A DNA stretch of 64,000 nucleotides from Pseudoalteromonas arabiensis (lineage in GTDB: Bacteria; Pseudomonadota; Gammaproteobacteria; Enterobacterales; Alteromonadaceae), in contig NZ_LRUF01000026.1 of NCBI RefSeq assembly GCF_001550155.1, positions 266,463 through 330,462 of the forward strand. Direction: 5' to 3'. Below the pieces are notes generated by a model, which worked only from the letters and a program-made list of their open reading frames with translations, was not told the origin of the DNA and did not search any database. Of this stretch, positions 23,509 through 32,616 are shown in pieces. A program made the position numbers and the translations under genes. Every line of letters starts with the position of its first letter. The stretch's first letter is position 1.

Positions 23509-24699
23509 CTAACTTTCGACTCGTAGCTTTTTCATTTGTATCGCGCTTAATGACCACATTAAAAAGCCACCCAAAAAGAGCGCCGCAGATACATAGCCTG
23601 TTTGGCTTGGCAGTGCGCCTTCGGCAATGGCCATACCGCCAAGCCAAGGACCAATGGCATTGGCTGTATTAAACGCACATTGCACGAGTGCGCCTATCAT
23701 TGCATGGCCTTGTGGTGATACATCCATTAACAGCGATTGGATCACAGTACCTAAACCAACGCTAAAGCCAATAAAGAAAATAACCGCATATAACAGCCAA
23801 ATATTGTGGCTGGCGCTCACATAACTGGCTGCAAATACAACAGCACCAATTAGCGCTGCCCCAGTGGTTTTTAATGGCGAGCGGTCAGCGGCTTTACCCA
23901 GTATATAGTTCCCTAAAGTACAGCCAATTCCAAACATAATCATGGCAATAGAAATCGTGTAAGCTGGTGTGTGAGTCACCACTAAAATAGTGTCGGCTAT
24001 GTAGGTGTAAACACAAAATACGCCACCAAAACCAATAATAATGATACCCAAAATCGTCCACACCAGCTTATTTTTAAGCACACTGAGTTCATCTAAAATC
24101 GACGTGGGTGTCGTATTTTTTACGTTGGGTACGTACTTAACAATGAGTGCCAAAGCCACTAAAGCGAGTAAGGCAGTACCTGCTAGGCAATAACGCCAAC
24201 TAAAGTTTTGCCCAACGAGGGTAACCATAGGCACACCGACAATTGTTGCAATGGTTAAGCCCATAAATACTTTTGACATAAAGCTTGCGCGTTTGTCGGC
24301 AGGGGCAATGTCGGCGGCGAGTAAAATAGCCGCGGCAAAGTATGCACCATGTGGTAAACCGCTCAAAAAACGAAATAAAATCAGCTGTTCGAGTGAGTTG
24401 GCAAAAGCGCTTAAGCCATTGAATAAAAACATCATACTGACAAACATTAAGAGCGCATTACGTTTGCGCATATTTGCTGTGGTGATCATAAAAAGTGGTG
24501 CACCCACAACGACACCAATTGCATAGGCACTAATGGCATAACCGCTTTGTGCGGGCGTTGATGAAAATGTTTCGCTGATCAGGGGCAGCATTGGCATCAT
24601 AGAAAATTCAGACAAGCCTAAAATAAACGTGCCCAAAGCCAGTACTATCAAAATGGTAAACGTGCTTACGTTGCCTTGATTATTGGCTACGGTAGTCAT
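23509..24699 (-). CDS. MFS exporter (AraJ-like)
   Basis: The 396-residue protein has twelve predicted membrane helices. The start of helix 1 (ILGLSEFSMMPMLPLISETF), helix 2-3 (SGYAISAYAIGVVVGAP) and GLPHGAYFAAAILLAADIAP match the AraJ/drug-proton antiporter-1 group of the major facilitator superfamily. Export of sugars, nucleosides or drugs by proton antiport is typical; the substrate cannot be read from the sequence. It stands alone, divergent from the universal stress protein gene. Confidence 0.85.
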   Translation of the reverse strand: MTTVANNQGNVSTFTILIVLALGTFILGLSEFSMMPMLPLISETFSSTPAQSGYAISAYAIGVVVGAPLFMITTANMRKRNALLMFVSMMFLFNGLSAFANSLEQLILFRFLSGLPHGAYFAAAILLAADIAPADKRASFMSKVFMGLTIATIVGVPMVTLVGQNFSWRYCLAGTALLALVALALIVKYVPNVKNTTPTSILDELSVLKNKLVWTILGIIIIGFGGVFCVYTYIADTILVVTHTPAYTISIAMIMFGIGCTLGNYILGKAADRSPLKTTGAALIGAVVFAASYVSASHNIWLLYAVIFFIGFSVGLGTVIQSLLMDVSPQGHAMIGALVQCAFNTANAIGPWLGGMAIAEGALPSQTGYVSAALFLGGFLMWSLSAIQMKKLRVES

Positions 24700-24942
24700 G
24701 GAGATCCTTTAAAAATTGATTTTGAAAACGCCAGCAACAGTAGGCTGTTCTGGTATGAGATGTGTGCCCATTGCTATTGTAATACAAATTAACGATACTG
24801 ATATAGTATTTTTTGGAACGTTCTACATTTGTTTGTTATAAGAAATTAAGCTGAACTTCTTAAGTCTTTGCTGTTCAAAATAAATACATATAAAAAGCCG
24901 ACTATACTTGGTTTTACTGGCTTGGTTTTGAAGGAGAGCATA

Positions 24943-25794
24943 ATGAAAAAGATATTTGCTTGTATCGATGGTTCATGTATGACCAATGCAGTGACAGAAG
25001 CTGCTATTTGGATAGCCAAGCGTACTGATTACCCAGTTAACTTCTTACATGCTTTAGAGCCCCCTTTGCCACAAGGCCGTGATGATCTAACCGCGATTAT
25101 TGGCTTAGGGTCGCAAACGTCCTTACTTAAGCAATTGACAAAACTGGAAGTTGAACGCAACAAAATGGCTTCTGAGCATGGCAAGCTGCTGCTTGAAGAA
25201 GCGGTAAAAAAAGCACAACATGCAGGAATGACTGCGGTTGAGCATCAGCAGTTTTCTATGAGTTTAGTGGACGCTTTACTTGATAATGAAGACGATGCAA
25301 GGGTGATGATTATTGGCCGTTCTGGCAAGGGCCACTATGATGACTTTAAAGTATTAGGCTCACATATCGAAACTTTAATTCGCCAAGTGCATACACCCGT
25401 TGCGATAGTGCCGCCACACTTCCATGAGCCAACTAATTTTATGCTTGCCTATGATGGTAGCGAACATACAGACAAAGCAATAACACAGATTATTAACGGG
25501 GGGATTTTAACAGGATTAGATTGCCATTTAGTGATGGTTGATAAACAAGACGGTCAATGCCAAGACAAGCTAGATACAGCCTCGGCAAGGCTGGTTGAGC
25601 ATGGTTTTAATGTTAGAACCCGAATGCTTGATGGTGATGTATACGAGGCGTTATGGCGTTATAAAAGTGATCACGCCGTTGATTTAATGGTGATGGGGGC
25701 ATTTGGTCACTCTAAATGGCGACAATTCTTTTTAGGCAGCACGACACTAAAAATGCTTGAAGATAGCCGTATTCCTTTGGTTGTGCTGCGCTAA
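24943..25794 (+). CDS. Tandem universal stress protein
   Basis: The 283-residue cytosolic protein contains two UspA domains (about 1-145 and 155-283), like UspE-type tandem proteins. The first starts KKIFACIDGS and has the nucleotide-loop pattern IGRSGKGHYDDFKVLGSHIE; the second ends VMGAFGHSKWRQFFLGSTTL, the G-x2-G-x9-G(S/T) ATP-binding pattern. The ATG at 24943 has a strong site (AAGGAGAGCATA); the in-frame extension upstream is unlikely. It precedes the copper-type TonB receptor by about 100 bases on the same strand. Confidence 0.9.
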   Translation: MKKIFACIDGSCMTNAVTEAAIWIAKRTDYPVNFLHALEPPLPQGRDDLTAIIGLGSQTSLLKQLTKLEVERNKMASEHGKLLLEEAVKKAQHAGMTAVEHQQFSMSLVDALLDNEDDARVMIIGRSGKGHYDDFKVLGSHIETLIRQVHTPVAIVPPHFHEPTNFMLAYDGSEHTDKAITQIINGGILTGLDCHLVMVDKQDGQCQDKLDTASARLVEHGFNVRTRMLDGDVYEALWRYKSDHAVDLMVMGAFGHSKWRQFFLGSTTLKMLEDSRIPLVVLR

Positions 25795-25818
25795 TATTTT
25801 GACCCCTGCGCACTGGGT

Positions 25819-25833
25819 GCGACAATATGTCGC
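25819..25833. promoter_or_regulatory. Inverted repeat upstream of the copper-type receptor
   Basis: GCGACAATATGTCGC is a perfect 6-3-6 inverted repeat, 66 bases before the receptor start. No T-run follows, so an operator is more likely than a terminator. The regulator is unknown. Confidence 0.4.
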
Positions 25834-25899
25834 GTGTTCAGACTAATTAATGAGTTTTATAATCCACTTATTAATTAACTATCTTATTTTTAAAGATTT

Positions 25900-28023
25900 A
25901 TGAACACGCAACTCTTTCGTCCTGGTTTTTCATTTTCTAAAATTGTAGCTGCACTTAGCTGTGTTTTAAGTATTTCGGTTTTTGCTGACGATTCGATTGA
26001 AGTAATCGAAGTACAAGGTCATGCCCAAAATAATCATCAACTCGTTGGCTCTGCCGATTCATTGTTATCTGATTTAGGCGTTGATTTTTCAGCGGCAGGT
26101 GGGGTGTCTAACTTACCTGTTATGAATGGCATGATGGGCGATAGAGTTAAAGTACTCGTTGATGGTGCTGATGTCACTGCGGCGTGTGCTAATCAAATGA
26201 ACCCGCCATTATCTTACGTGTCGGCGAATCAAATTTCGTCTTACAGCGTGGTTGCAGGTGTATCGCCGGTGAGCAGTGGTGGCGATAATATTGCTGGTGT
26301 TATTAGGGTAAACACGATTGCCCCCGAGTTTAGCGATACAGACTCACTTAATTGGCGTGCAGGTTATGTTACCGCTCAGTACAAAAGTGTTAACGACAGC
26401 CAAGCGTATGGCCTAGGTGCAAGCCTTACAAGTAAACAGTTTAGCCTGTCTTATCAAGGCAGCTTTGAAGATGCCAATAGCTATGATGATGGTCATGGTG
26501 ACCGCGTACTCGATACTTTATATCGTGTGCAAAATCATGCCCTAACGGGTGCTGTTCGTGACAATAAACAGCAACTTGTCGTTAAATTAAGCCATCAAAG
26601 AATTCCCTACCAAGGCTTTCCCAATCAATACATGGATATGACCGATAACACCAGTTACGGATTAGTTGCTCAGTATCAGCGCGAACTTGCAGACAGTAAT
26701 TTACATGTGCAAGTGAACTATCATGATGTGAAGCACGAAATGGGTTTTTTTAGTGCAGAAAAAACAGGCATGATGCCAATGAATACAGATGCTAAAGACT
26801 ACAGTTATCAAATACATTGGCGCACTGACTTAACAAAGCAATCATCATTGATGCTAGGACAAGAGTATTATAATTATCGTATTGATGATTGGTGGCCTGC
26901 GGTTGCAGGGTCAGTGATGATGGGCCCGAACGAATACATTAATATCAATGAAGGAAAACGCGATCGTCTTGGGGCATTTGCTGAGTACCAAAATCAAGTC
27001 AACCAAGCTTGGTGGTTATCGGCAGGTGTGCGTGTTGAGCAAGTAACAACCAATACAGGTGATGTACAGGCTTATAACGAAGGCGGCATGGGTCATATGG
27101 GCTCGATGATGCATATGTCGAAAACCGATGCGCAAGCGGCGATGGAATTTAACCAATTAGACCGTAAACGTGACGACACCTTGGTTGATATGAGCCTCCT
27201 TGCGCGCTACCAATTAACTAACAACGATGAGCTGCAATTTGGCCTTGCACGCAAAAACCGTGCGCCCAATTTATATGAGCGTTATAGCTGGGGTGTTGGT
27301 ACGATGGCAACCACCATGATCGGTTGGTTTGGTGATGGTAACGGCTATATTGGTAACCCAGATTTAGAGGCCGAAACGGCTCATACTTTGAGCGCTAGCT
27401 ACACTAAGCTTGCTAAAGACGATAGTTGGCAAATAACAGCAAACATCTGGTACACGCAAGTAAGTGATTACATTGATGCTGAGGTAACTAAAAGCTTTAA
27501 CCGCACCGACATGGCGCATACAGAACGCAATATTCTGACGTTTACGAATCTAGATGCCACACTTTATGGCGCTAAACTTGCTGGATTAGTTGAGCTTCAT
27601 AATTCAAAGCAAGCAGGAAAGTGGCAATTAAAAGGCTCATTAACCAGTAGTCATGGCGAACGTGATGATAGTAATGAAGACTTATATCAAATCATGCCAC
27701 TAAACACTAAGCTGAGTGTGGAGCACGAATACAAAGGTTGGCAAAACGCATTGAACTGGCAGTGGGTTGATAGTAAAACCAATGTTGATGAGCGTCGTTT
27801 AGAAAATAAAACCGACAGCCATCAGTTATTGGCTATCTCAAGTCAGAAAACATGGCAAAATTTAACCTTTAAGTTGGCAATTACTAACTTACTTGATGAA
27901 TACTACCAACAGCCACTCGGTGGGGTGAGTATTGCTAATTACAAGCAAGATATGAGTAAGGGTTTTGAGCAGCTTGCAGGGCAAGGCCGCTCGTATAATG
28001 CCAGCATTAGTTATCGGTTTTAG
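25900..28023 (+). CDS. OprC/NosA-type copper TonB-dependent receptor
   Basis: The 707-residue outer-membrane receptor has a signal peptide (cleaved near SVFA-DDS), a short plug and a barrel ending in F (ASISYRF). Cys96-x3-Met100 (ACANQM) in the plug and His279-x-Met281 (KHEM) in the barrel match the CxxxM and HxM copper ligands of Pseudomonas OprC, with almost the same spacing between the two motifs. Met-rich loops (MNGMMGD, TGMMPMN, GGMGHMGSMMHM) add likely Cu(I) sites. Import of copper, perhaps for copper oxidases or nitrous oxide reductase, is inferred. No copper chaperone or nos gene lies within the window. Confidence 0.85.
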   Translation: MNTQLFRPGFSFSKIVAALSCVLSISVFADDSIEVIEVQGHAQNNHQLVGSADSLLSDLGVDFSAAGGVSNLPVMNGMMGDRVKVLVDGADVTAACANQMNPPLSYVSANQISSYSVVAGVSPVSSGGDNIAGVIRVNTIAPEFSDTDSLNWRAGYVTAQYKSVNDSQAYGLGASLTSKQFSLSYQGSFEDANSYDDGHGDRVLDTLYRVQNHALTGAVRDNKQQLVVKLSHQRIPYQGFPNQYMDMTDNTSYGLVAQYQRELADSNLHVQVNYHDVKHEMGFFSAEKTGMMPMNTDAKDYSYQIHWRTDLTKQSSLMLGQEYYNYRIDDWWPAVAGSVMMGPNEYININEGKRDRLGAFAEYQNQVNQAWWLSAGVRVEQVTTNTGDVQAYNEGGMGHMGSMMHMSKTDAQAAMEFNQLDRKRDDTLVDMSLLARYQLTNNDELQFGLARKNRAPNLYERYSWGVGTMATTMIGWFGDGNGYIGNPDLEAETAHTLSASYTKLAKDDSWQITANIWYTQVSDYIDAEVTKSFNRTDMAHTERNILTFTNLDATLYGAKLAGLVELHNSKQAGKWQLKGSLTSSHGERDDSNEDLYQIMPLNTKLSVEHEYKGWQNALNWQWVDSKTNVDERRLENKTDSHQLLAISSQKTWQNLTFKLAITNLLDEYYQQPLGGVSIANYKQDMSKGFEQLAGQGRSYNASISYRF

Positions 28024-28040
28024 GGAAGGGATTTTATATT

Positions 28041-28092
28041 TGTAGGCGTGAAATTTATTGCGCGTGTTGCGCGATGTAAAATCGCGCCTACA
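28041..28092. repeat. REP-like palindromic repeat, copy 1
   Basis: The element begins TGTAGGCGTGAAATTTA and ends GATGTAAAATCGCGCCTACA, so its ends form an imperfect inverted repeat (TGTAGGCG with CGCCTACA). An inner GCGCG-rich hairpin sits between. Related sequence recurs at 29070-29198. Confidence 0.65.
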
Positions 28093-28112
28093 ACTTGCTT
28101 ACACGCCTCGTG

Positions 28113-28970
28113 TTACTTAATCGGCAAATAAATATCTGTTTGCAAGTCGCACTCATCAACTTCATGGATGAGGTTGAGGTAATGAAAGAAACACGGGAAA
28201 TCACGAACCTCTTCACCACTTTGCACTAGCCACTCACGATACAAGTAGTAAACCGTATCGCTAATAGTATCGTGAGAACCATTGTGGCGCACTACTGCGC
28301 AGCGACCTGCTGGAATTTCACCATTTCGCACACCTTGCGAATTTTCTGTTATAGGACGTGTGATACTACCTGCAAAGTCAAAACGAAATGCATGATCTTC
28401 AGTCGTGGCAGGGTCGCTATACGGGATCCCATAAGTGCGACTGGTTTTAACGGGTGAAAAACCAGATTCTTTACGCCACTCAATAAATTTTGCGGCGGTA
28501 TTCATAAGTGTATTTGCAGAACCTTGGTGAGTAAGTAACGCCACCGGCTGTGCTTTAAAATCAACAATGTTTACATTCATAGGGCAAACCTTTTTGTCAG
28601 GTAATGAAAATTCAAACTGTGTGTGCCAATTAGGCCAGTTTGGTTTGCTTCTGAACTCGCTAGGCGACTGCGTAAAAGTACGCTTAAAAGCACGGCTAAA
28701 TGCTTCAGGGCTATCGAATTGTGCCTCTAGAGCGATGTCGATAATTTTTATTTGCTGCTCAAACGCGAGCCGAAATGAGGCGCGTTTTAAGCGAGCAAGT
28801 TGCGTATACTTTGTGATGCTTATACCTACACCAGCAACAAATAAACGATGAAAATGATATTTTGAGCAACACGCCACCTCACTTAATTTTTCCAGTGATA
28901 GGGGCTCATCGAGATGTTGGCTTATGTAATCACAGGCCAGCTCAATACGTTGTTGTTGCTTTGTTTTCAT
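28113..28970 (-). CDS. AraC-family regulator with GyrI-like effector domain
   Basis: The 285-residue protein has an N-terminal AraC HTH pair (LSLEKLSEVACCSKYHFHRL and IDIALEAQFDSPEAFSRAFK, then RTFTQSPSEFR) and a C-terminal GyrI/SOUL-like small-molecule-binding domain (about 130-285, with VDFKAQPVALLTHQGS and GEIPAGRCAVVRHNGSHDTI). This Rob/SoxS-like layout usually senses hydrophobic drugs or metabolites. The gene stands alone between two REP-like repeats, so its target is unclear. Confidence 0.9.
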   Translation of the reverse strand: MKTKQQQRIELACDYISQHLDEPLSLEKLSEVACCSKYHFHRLFVAGVGISITKYTQLARLKRASFRLAFEQQIKIIDIALEAQFDSPEAFSRAFKRTFTQSPSEFRSKPNWPNWHTQFEFSLPDKKVCPMNVNIVDFKAQPVALLTHQGSANTLMNTAAKFIEWRKESGFSPVKTSRTYGIPYSDPATTEDHAFRFDFAGSITRPITENSQGVRNGEIPAGRCAVVRHNGSHDTISDTVYYLYREWLVQSGEEVRDFPCFFHYLNLIHEVDECDLQTDIYLPIK

Positions 28971-29069
28971 GGTTACTCGTTAATGCTTTTCAGAAGTGAG
29001 GCCAGTGTGCCATCACTTAAAAGTACCTACCTGATTGAAATTGCGCATTTTGTTTAACATTCACCAATT

Positions 29070-29198
29070 GTAAGCGTGAAATTTATTTCGCGCGAAGGTT
29101 TATGTTTTGCGTGGCTTTTAAAACGCGCCAAGCAAGCGTGACGCCTACGGATAATATGGGGAATTTCGCATATTGCGCGATGTAAAATCGCGCCGACG
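29070..29198. repeat. REP-like palindromic repeat, composite copy 2
   Basis: This stretch begins GTAAGCGTGAAATTTATTTC and ends GCGCGATGTAAAATCGCGCC, both closely matching parts of the copy at 28041-28092. Between them lies an extra ACGCCTACGG end, so two units, at least one decayed, seem to be joined. Confidence 0.6.
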
Positions 29199-29206
29199 AT
29201 AACTTT

Positions 29207-29353
29207 TTAACTTTCTTGTTCAGCTTCTTGCTGTGCTCGCTTTTCGCGCTCTGCTTTTGACACATAAGCAGGTTTGTTGCTTTTATGCAGTTTCTCATTG
29301 GCGCGTTTATCTTTTTGTTTAAGTTTAGTGAAGATCTTTTTTCTACGATTCAT
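29207..29353 (-). CDS. DUF2986 small basic protein
   Basis: The protein has about 48 residues if begun at MNRRKK, and is very basic (KLKQKDKRANEKLHKSNKPA, then YVSKAEREKRA). This matches DUF2986, a small family from Shewanella, Vibrio and Pseudoalteromonas without known function. An in-frame ATG at 29389 would add 12 residues and has an AAGG site, so either start is possible. The basic composition suggests nucleic-acid or ribosome contact, which is inference. Confidence 0.7.
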   Translation of the reverse strand: MNRRKKIFTKLKQKDKRANEKLHKSNKPAYVSKAEREKRAQQEAEQES

Positions 29354-29510
29354 GGGGTCAACAAACAATAAAATGGGGTGAGTCGACATTGTACCTTGTA
29401 ATTAATTTTAAGCCGACACTTTTTGCTTAAATAAGAGATTTCATGTCAGAGCTATAACCGTTACAATTAAAACGTACTCTCTAAAAACCTTTAAAACTCT
29501 GGAGCTTATC

Positions 29511-31001
29511 TTGAAACATTCATTACTTGCTGCACTTTTATTAAGTGCATTTTCTAGTCAGGCAGCTGTGTCTGAGCAAAGTGAAAAGCTGGCAAATTAT
29601 GCGGTAGAACAGTATCAACAAGCGCAAATACATACCCTTGGAAATTTAGTCTCTTACCCTACGGTAAACAAAGAAGGCCTTGCAACACCAGATAACCCAG
29701 ACTTTATTGGTTTTAAGTCGTTTTTAAAAATGAAAGCGGCGCAGTTTGGTTTTGACTATCAAGATTTAGGTTACACCGTCCTGATTGGTATGGGTGATCA
29801 AAACGACAAAGTAACGATTGTCACTCATGGAGATGTACAACCTGCAGATGCCAGTAAATGGCAGCAAAGTCCATTTAAAATGGACAAAACCTCAGAGCCT
29901 GGCAAGCTCATCGCCCGCGGTACCGAAGACGATAAAGGAGCGATTGCGACTGCGCTTCACGCGATGAAGGCGATTAAAGATAACGGTATTACTTTAAATA
30001 ACCGTATTGAGCTTATGGTTTACCTTGCAGAAGAGTCTGACTGGGCACCATTACAAGAGTTTATGAAAACTTACCAGCAGCCAAAATATGCTGTAACCAT
30101 TGATGCGTCATACCCAGTGGTTGTAGCTGAAAAAGGCTGGAGCTTAATTGCGCCGACTTTCTCAGCGACCTCAGCGCAAACAGGTTTATATGTGAGTGAT
30201 TTAAAAGGGGGGGCCTTTGTTAGTCAAATCCCTGAAGATGCGAGTGTACTCGTACATAATGCAGACGCGGCAACAGTGGCTAAATTACACGACAATGTAG
30301 CGAAACTTAAAAACGTCAAAGTAGCGATTAAAGAGCAAACTGACGGTTTATTAGTGCAAGTTAAGGGTACCTCTGCACATTCCTCTGAGCCTGAGTCAGG
30401 TGAAAATGCCATTGCACACTTAGCTGAGGTATTTAAAGGGATTGATCTTGAGAATAACAGTGATGGTCAAGCAATTGAGTTTATTAACCAGTTGATTGGC
30501 CTTGATTTATATGGCGCACAATTTGGTGATATTGGTTACGAGCATGATTTTATGGGGCCAATGACAGTGTCGCCAACAGTGCTTACTCGCCAAGGTAATG
30601 ATATTAAATTGTCTGTTAATATGCGTCGCCCCGTTGGTAAAGAAGAAGCTGTGCTCAAGCAGCAAATTAATGAAGCATTGAGTAAATGGCAGTCACGTAA
30701 TGAGGTGACTTTAAAAGACACGGATATCGTGATTGGCACACCAATGTTGTTAGATGGCGCTCCGCATGCACAAGCACTCCTAGATATCTTCAAGCACTTT
30801 AGCGGTGACCAAGACGCAGGGTTTGTGTCAATCGGTGGCGGCACAAATGCAAAGCTATTTGATAATGCGGTTTCGTTTGGCCCATCAATGCCTGGTAAAA
30901 AATACACTGGCCACTCAGAGCATGAGTTTATCACCGAAGAGCAGCTTGCGCTTAACTTAAAAATGTATACAGCGATGATGATGCAGCTTGGTAATATGTA
31001 A
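29511..31001 (+). CDS. Exported M20-family dipeptidase
   Basis: The 496-residue zinc peptidase has a signal peptide (MKHSLLAALLLSAFSSQAAV). The M20 metal-binding motifs are seen in order: TIVTHGDVQPAD (His and first Asp), GTEDDKGAIATALHAM (bridging Asp), YLAEESDW (catalytic Glu-Glu), TIDASYP and the late His (TGHSEHEFI). Cleavage of short peptides in the periplasm is expected. The start is TTG at 29511, seven bases after GGAG; no better ATG is in frame. The closest group is PepV/Xaa-His dipeptidase-like enzymes. Confidence 0.9.
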   Translation: MKHSLLAALLLSAFSSQAAVSEQSEKLANYAVEQYQQAQIHTLGNLVSYPTVNKEGLATPDNPDFIGFKSFLKMKAAQFGFDYQDLGYTVLIGMGDQNDKVTIVTHGDVQPADASKWQQSPFKMDKTSEPGKLIARGTEDDKGAIATALHAMKAIKDNGITLNNRIELMVYLAEESDWAPLQEFMKTYQQPKYAVTIDASYPVVVAEKGWSLIAPTFSATSAQTGLYVSDLKGGAFVSQIPEDASVLVHNADAATVAKLHDNVAKLKNVKVAIKEQTDGLLVQVKGTSAHSSEPESGENAIAHLAEVFKGIDLENNSDGQAIEFINQLIGLDLYGAQFGDIGYEHDFMGPMTVSPTVLTRQGNDIKLSVNMRRPVGKEEAVLKQQINEALSKWQSRNEVTLKDTDIVIGTPMLLDGAPHAQALLDIFKHFSGDQDAGFVSIGGGTNAKLFDNAVSFGPSMPGKKYTGHSEHEFITEEQLALNLKMYTAMMMQLGNM

Positions 31002-31019
31002 TCGCAATGTTTAAAACGT

Positions 31020-31047
31020 AAAACGCCACTTTTTTAAGTGGCGTTTT
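31020..31047. terminator. Bidirectional terminator between convergent genes
   Basis: AAAACGCCACTT (31020-31031) and AAGTGGCGTTTT (31036-31047) form a 12-bp perfect stem with a TTTT loop. It separates the dipeptidase gene from the convergent outer-membrane protein gene. Confidence 0.85.
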
Positions 31048-31062
31048 CATTTAGAGTTTTGA

Positions 31063-31854
31063 CTAGAACTGAGCAACAAACCTAAGATTATAAAGCTCTC
31101 CAGAGCCTCTTTCAGTGTAATTAGCAGTTACATAGTATTGGTCGTTAAAAAAGTACTTACCTTGTAAAACTAACTCAGAATCATCTATACCTGCACCTAT
31201 GGCATAGTGATTACCAAAATAGTAGCTTAACATGGCATTGCTTGCAGAGTCATAAACACTGTCTTGGTGACCGACATCAACAGTAATGTATTGACTGCCG
31301 CTTAAATGATTAAAGTATCTGGCAGAGATGTTCCAATAGTCGAGTTCATCATCTGTTTCAGCTGTAAAGCCTAGGTAATCTTTCTCATTGATTTGGTGGT
31401 TATACTGGGCTTTCAGACGCCAATAATCATCACCATACTCACGCTCATTTTTATTTACAGAGACTTTTAATGCATCGGCAAATAAGTAGCCTACACCTAC
31501 TGTATAGTTATCCGCATCATCAATATCGTAAATTTCACCTGTAACAAACCAGTTTTTGTAATACCCCTCACCAAACATGCCAAGATAATCAGTGCTATCA
31601 GTATTAAAGTAATTTACTCGGATGTTTGAGTCTGTATCGAGGTAGCCATAATCATCGAGTACTCCAGAGTTTTGCTGCTCCTCAAAGTAGTAATGGCTTA
31701 CTAATTGGTAGCCGTCAGAGTTATAATCGTCATGCTCGAGGTAAGTGTAATCAATACTGTTGAACCACTGCTTACCCACTTGTTGCTCTGTTGCTATTGA
31801 GCAGTTTGAATAGGCGAGTGTTGCAAGTGCAATGGGGGCTAGTTGTTTAAACAT
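31063..31854 (-). CDS. Putative outer-membrane beta-barrel protein (porin-like)
   Basis: The 263-residue protein has a signal peptide (to SNCSIATEQQ) and is rich in alternating aromatic strands, for example YQLVSHYYFEEQ, YYKNWFVTGEIYDI and YYVTANYTERG. It ends in the aromatic residue F (LRFVAQF), as outer-membrane barrels do. It resembles short putative porins of Pseudoalteromonas; pore function and substrate are not shown. A good ribosome-binding site (AAGGATATGT) precedes the ATG, and a 16-bp triplicated repeat lies just upstream. Confidence 0.7.
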   Translation of the reverse strand: MFKQLAPIALATLAYSNCSIATEQQVGKQWFNSIDYTYLEHDDYNSDGYQLVSHYYFEEQQNSGVLDDYGYLDTDSNIRVNYFNTDSTDYLGMFGEGYYKNWFVTGEIYDIDDADNYTVGVGYLFADALKVSVNKNEREYGDDYWRLKAQYNHQINEKDYLGFTAETDDELDYWNISARYFNHLSGSQYITVDVGHQDSVYDSASNAMLSYYFGNHYAIGAGIDDSELVLQGKYFFNDQYYVTANYTERGSGELYNLRFVAQF

Positions 31855-31871
31855 ACATATCCTTGTTGTAT

Positions 31872-31919
31872 TTTGATTTTCAGGTACTTTGATTTTCAGG
31901 TACTTTGACTTTCAGGTAC
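31872..31919. repeat. Three tandem 16-bp repeats upstream of porin-like gene
   Basis: TTTGATTTTCAGGTAC occurs three times in a row; the third copy has one change (TTTGACTTTCAGGTAC). The array lies 17 to 65 bases before the start codon, so in the likely leader of the transcript. Copy number may vary by slippage. Confidence 0.8.
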
Positions 31920-32050
31920 ATAGTACAACAAGTTGGTTAATGCATTGTAATAAAGTGTTAGAAGTATACGAATAGAGTTAATTTCGAAAGAGATATAAAA
32001 AAAACACAACAAATCGTAGTCGAGGTTTTATGAAGTGTTTTATTAACAAA

Positions 32051-32074
32051 AGCCACCTTGCTTAGAAGGTGGCT
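32051..32074 (-). terminator. Terminator of the osmC gene
   Basis: AGCCACCTT (32051-32059) pairs with AAGGTGGCT (32066-32074), and TTTGTTAAT follows on the minus strand. It lies 25 bases past the osmC stop, after a duplicated TTTTAGTTAAGCT. Confidence 0.75.
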
Positions 32075-32098
32075 ATTTCATTTTAGTTAAGCTTTATT

Positions 32099-32527
32099 TT
32101 AGTTAAGCTGAGTTGTTAGCGATATTTCTGCATTCATTAGTTTAGAAATAGGGCAACCTTGTTTGGTTTGCTGGCACAACTGGTTAAATTTTTCCTCTGA
32201 GATACCTTTAATTTTGGCACTAACATCAAGTGCAATGTGGCTTACTTCAAAGCCATCATCTACTTCGTCAAGGCTAACAGTTGCTTTGGTTGTAATATCA
32301 TCAGCTACAAAATCAGCGTCGGTTAACGCCAGTGATAATGCCATGCTAAAGCAACTGCTATGTGCCGCAGCAATGAGTTCTTCGGGGTTGGTGCCAGGCT
32401 TGTCTTCAAAGCGAGTGTTGAAACCAAAAGGTTGGTTATCTAACGCGCCACTTTGTGTACTGATTTTACCCTTGCCTGATTTGATATCGCCAGACCAACT
32501 TGTGTGAGCCGTTTTTTTAATCGTCAT
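32099..32527 (-). CDS. osmC: OsmC-type hydroperoxide reductase
   Basis: The 142-residue protein reduces organic hydroperoxides. It aligns along its length with E. coli OsmC (AHTSWSGDIKSGKGKISTQS, PFGFNTRFEDKPGTNPEELI) and keeps the two redox cysteines (AHSSCFSMAL and KQGCPISKL). The ATG at 32527 is chosen because AAGGAG stands six bases before it; the ATG at 32533 directly abuts the same site. It is a single-gene unit with its own terminator. Confidence 0.92.
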   Translation of the reverse strand: MTIKKTAHTSWSGDIKSGKGKISTQSGALDNQPFGFNTRFEDKPGTNPEELIAAAHSSCFSMALSLALTDADFVADDITTKATVSLDEVDDGFEVSHIALDVSAKIKGISEEKFNQLCQQTKQGCPISKLMNAEISLTTQLN

Positions 32528-32616
32528 CGTCATCTCCTTTGTAAATAATTTCGGCTAGTGTGAAATGATTTCAGAGTATTAGGCCGAAAAGTATGATTTG
32601 CTAAAGAAGTTGCAAC

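Noticed and set aside
25819..25833. Terminator after the universal stress protein
   Set aside because: The short palindrome has no following T-run and a weak stem, so an operator fits better.
31872..31919. CRISPR-like array
   Set aside because: The 16-bp units are directly adjacent without spacers and no cas gene is seen.
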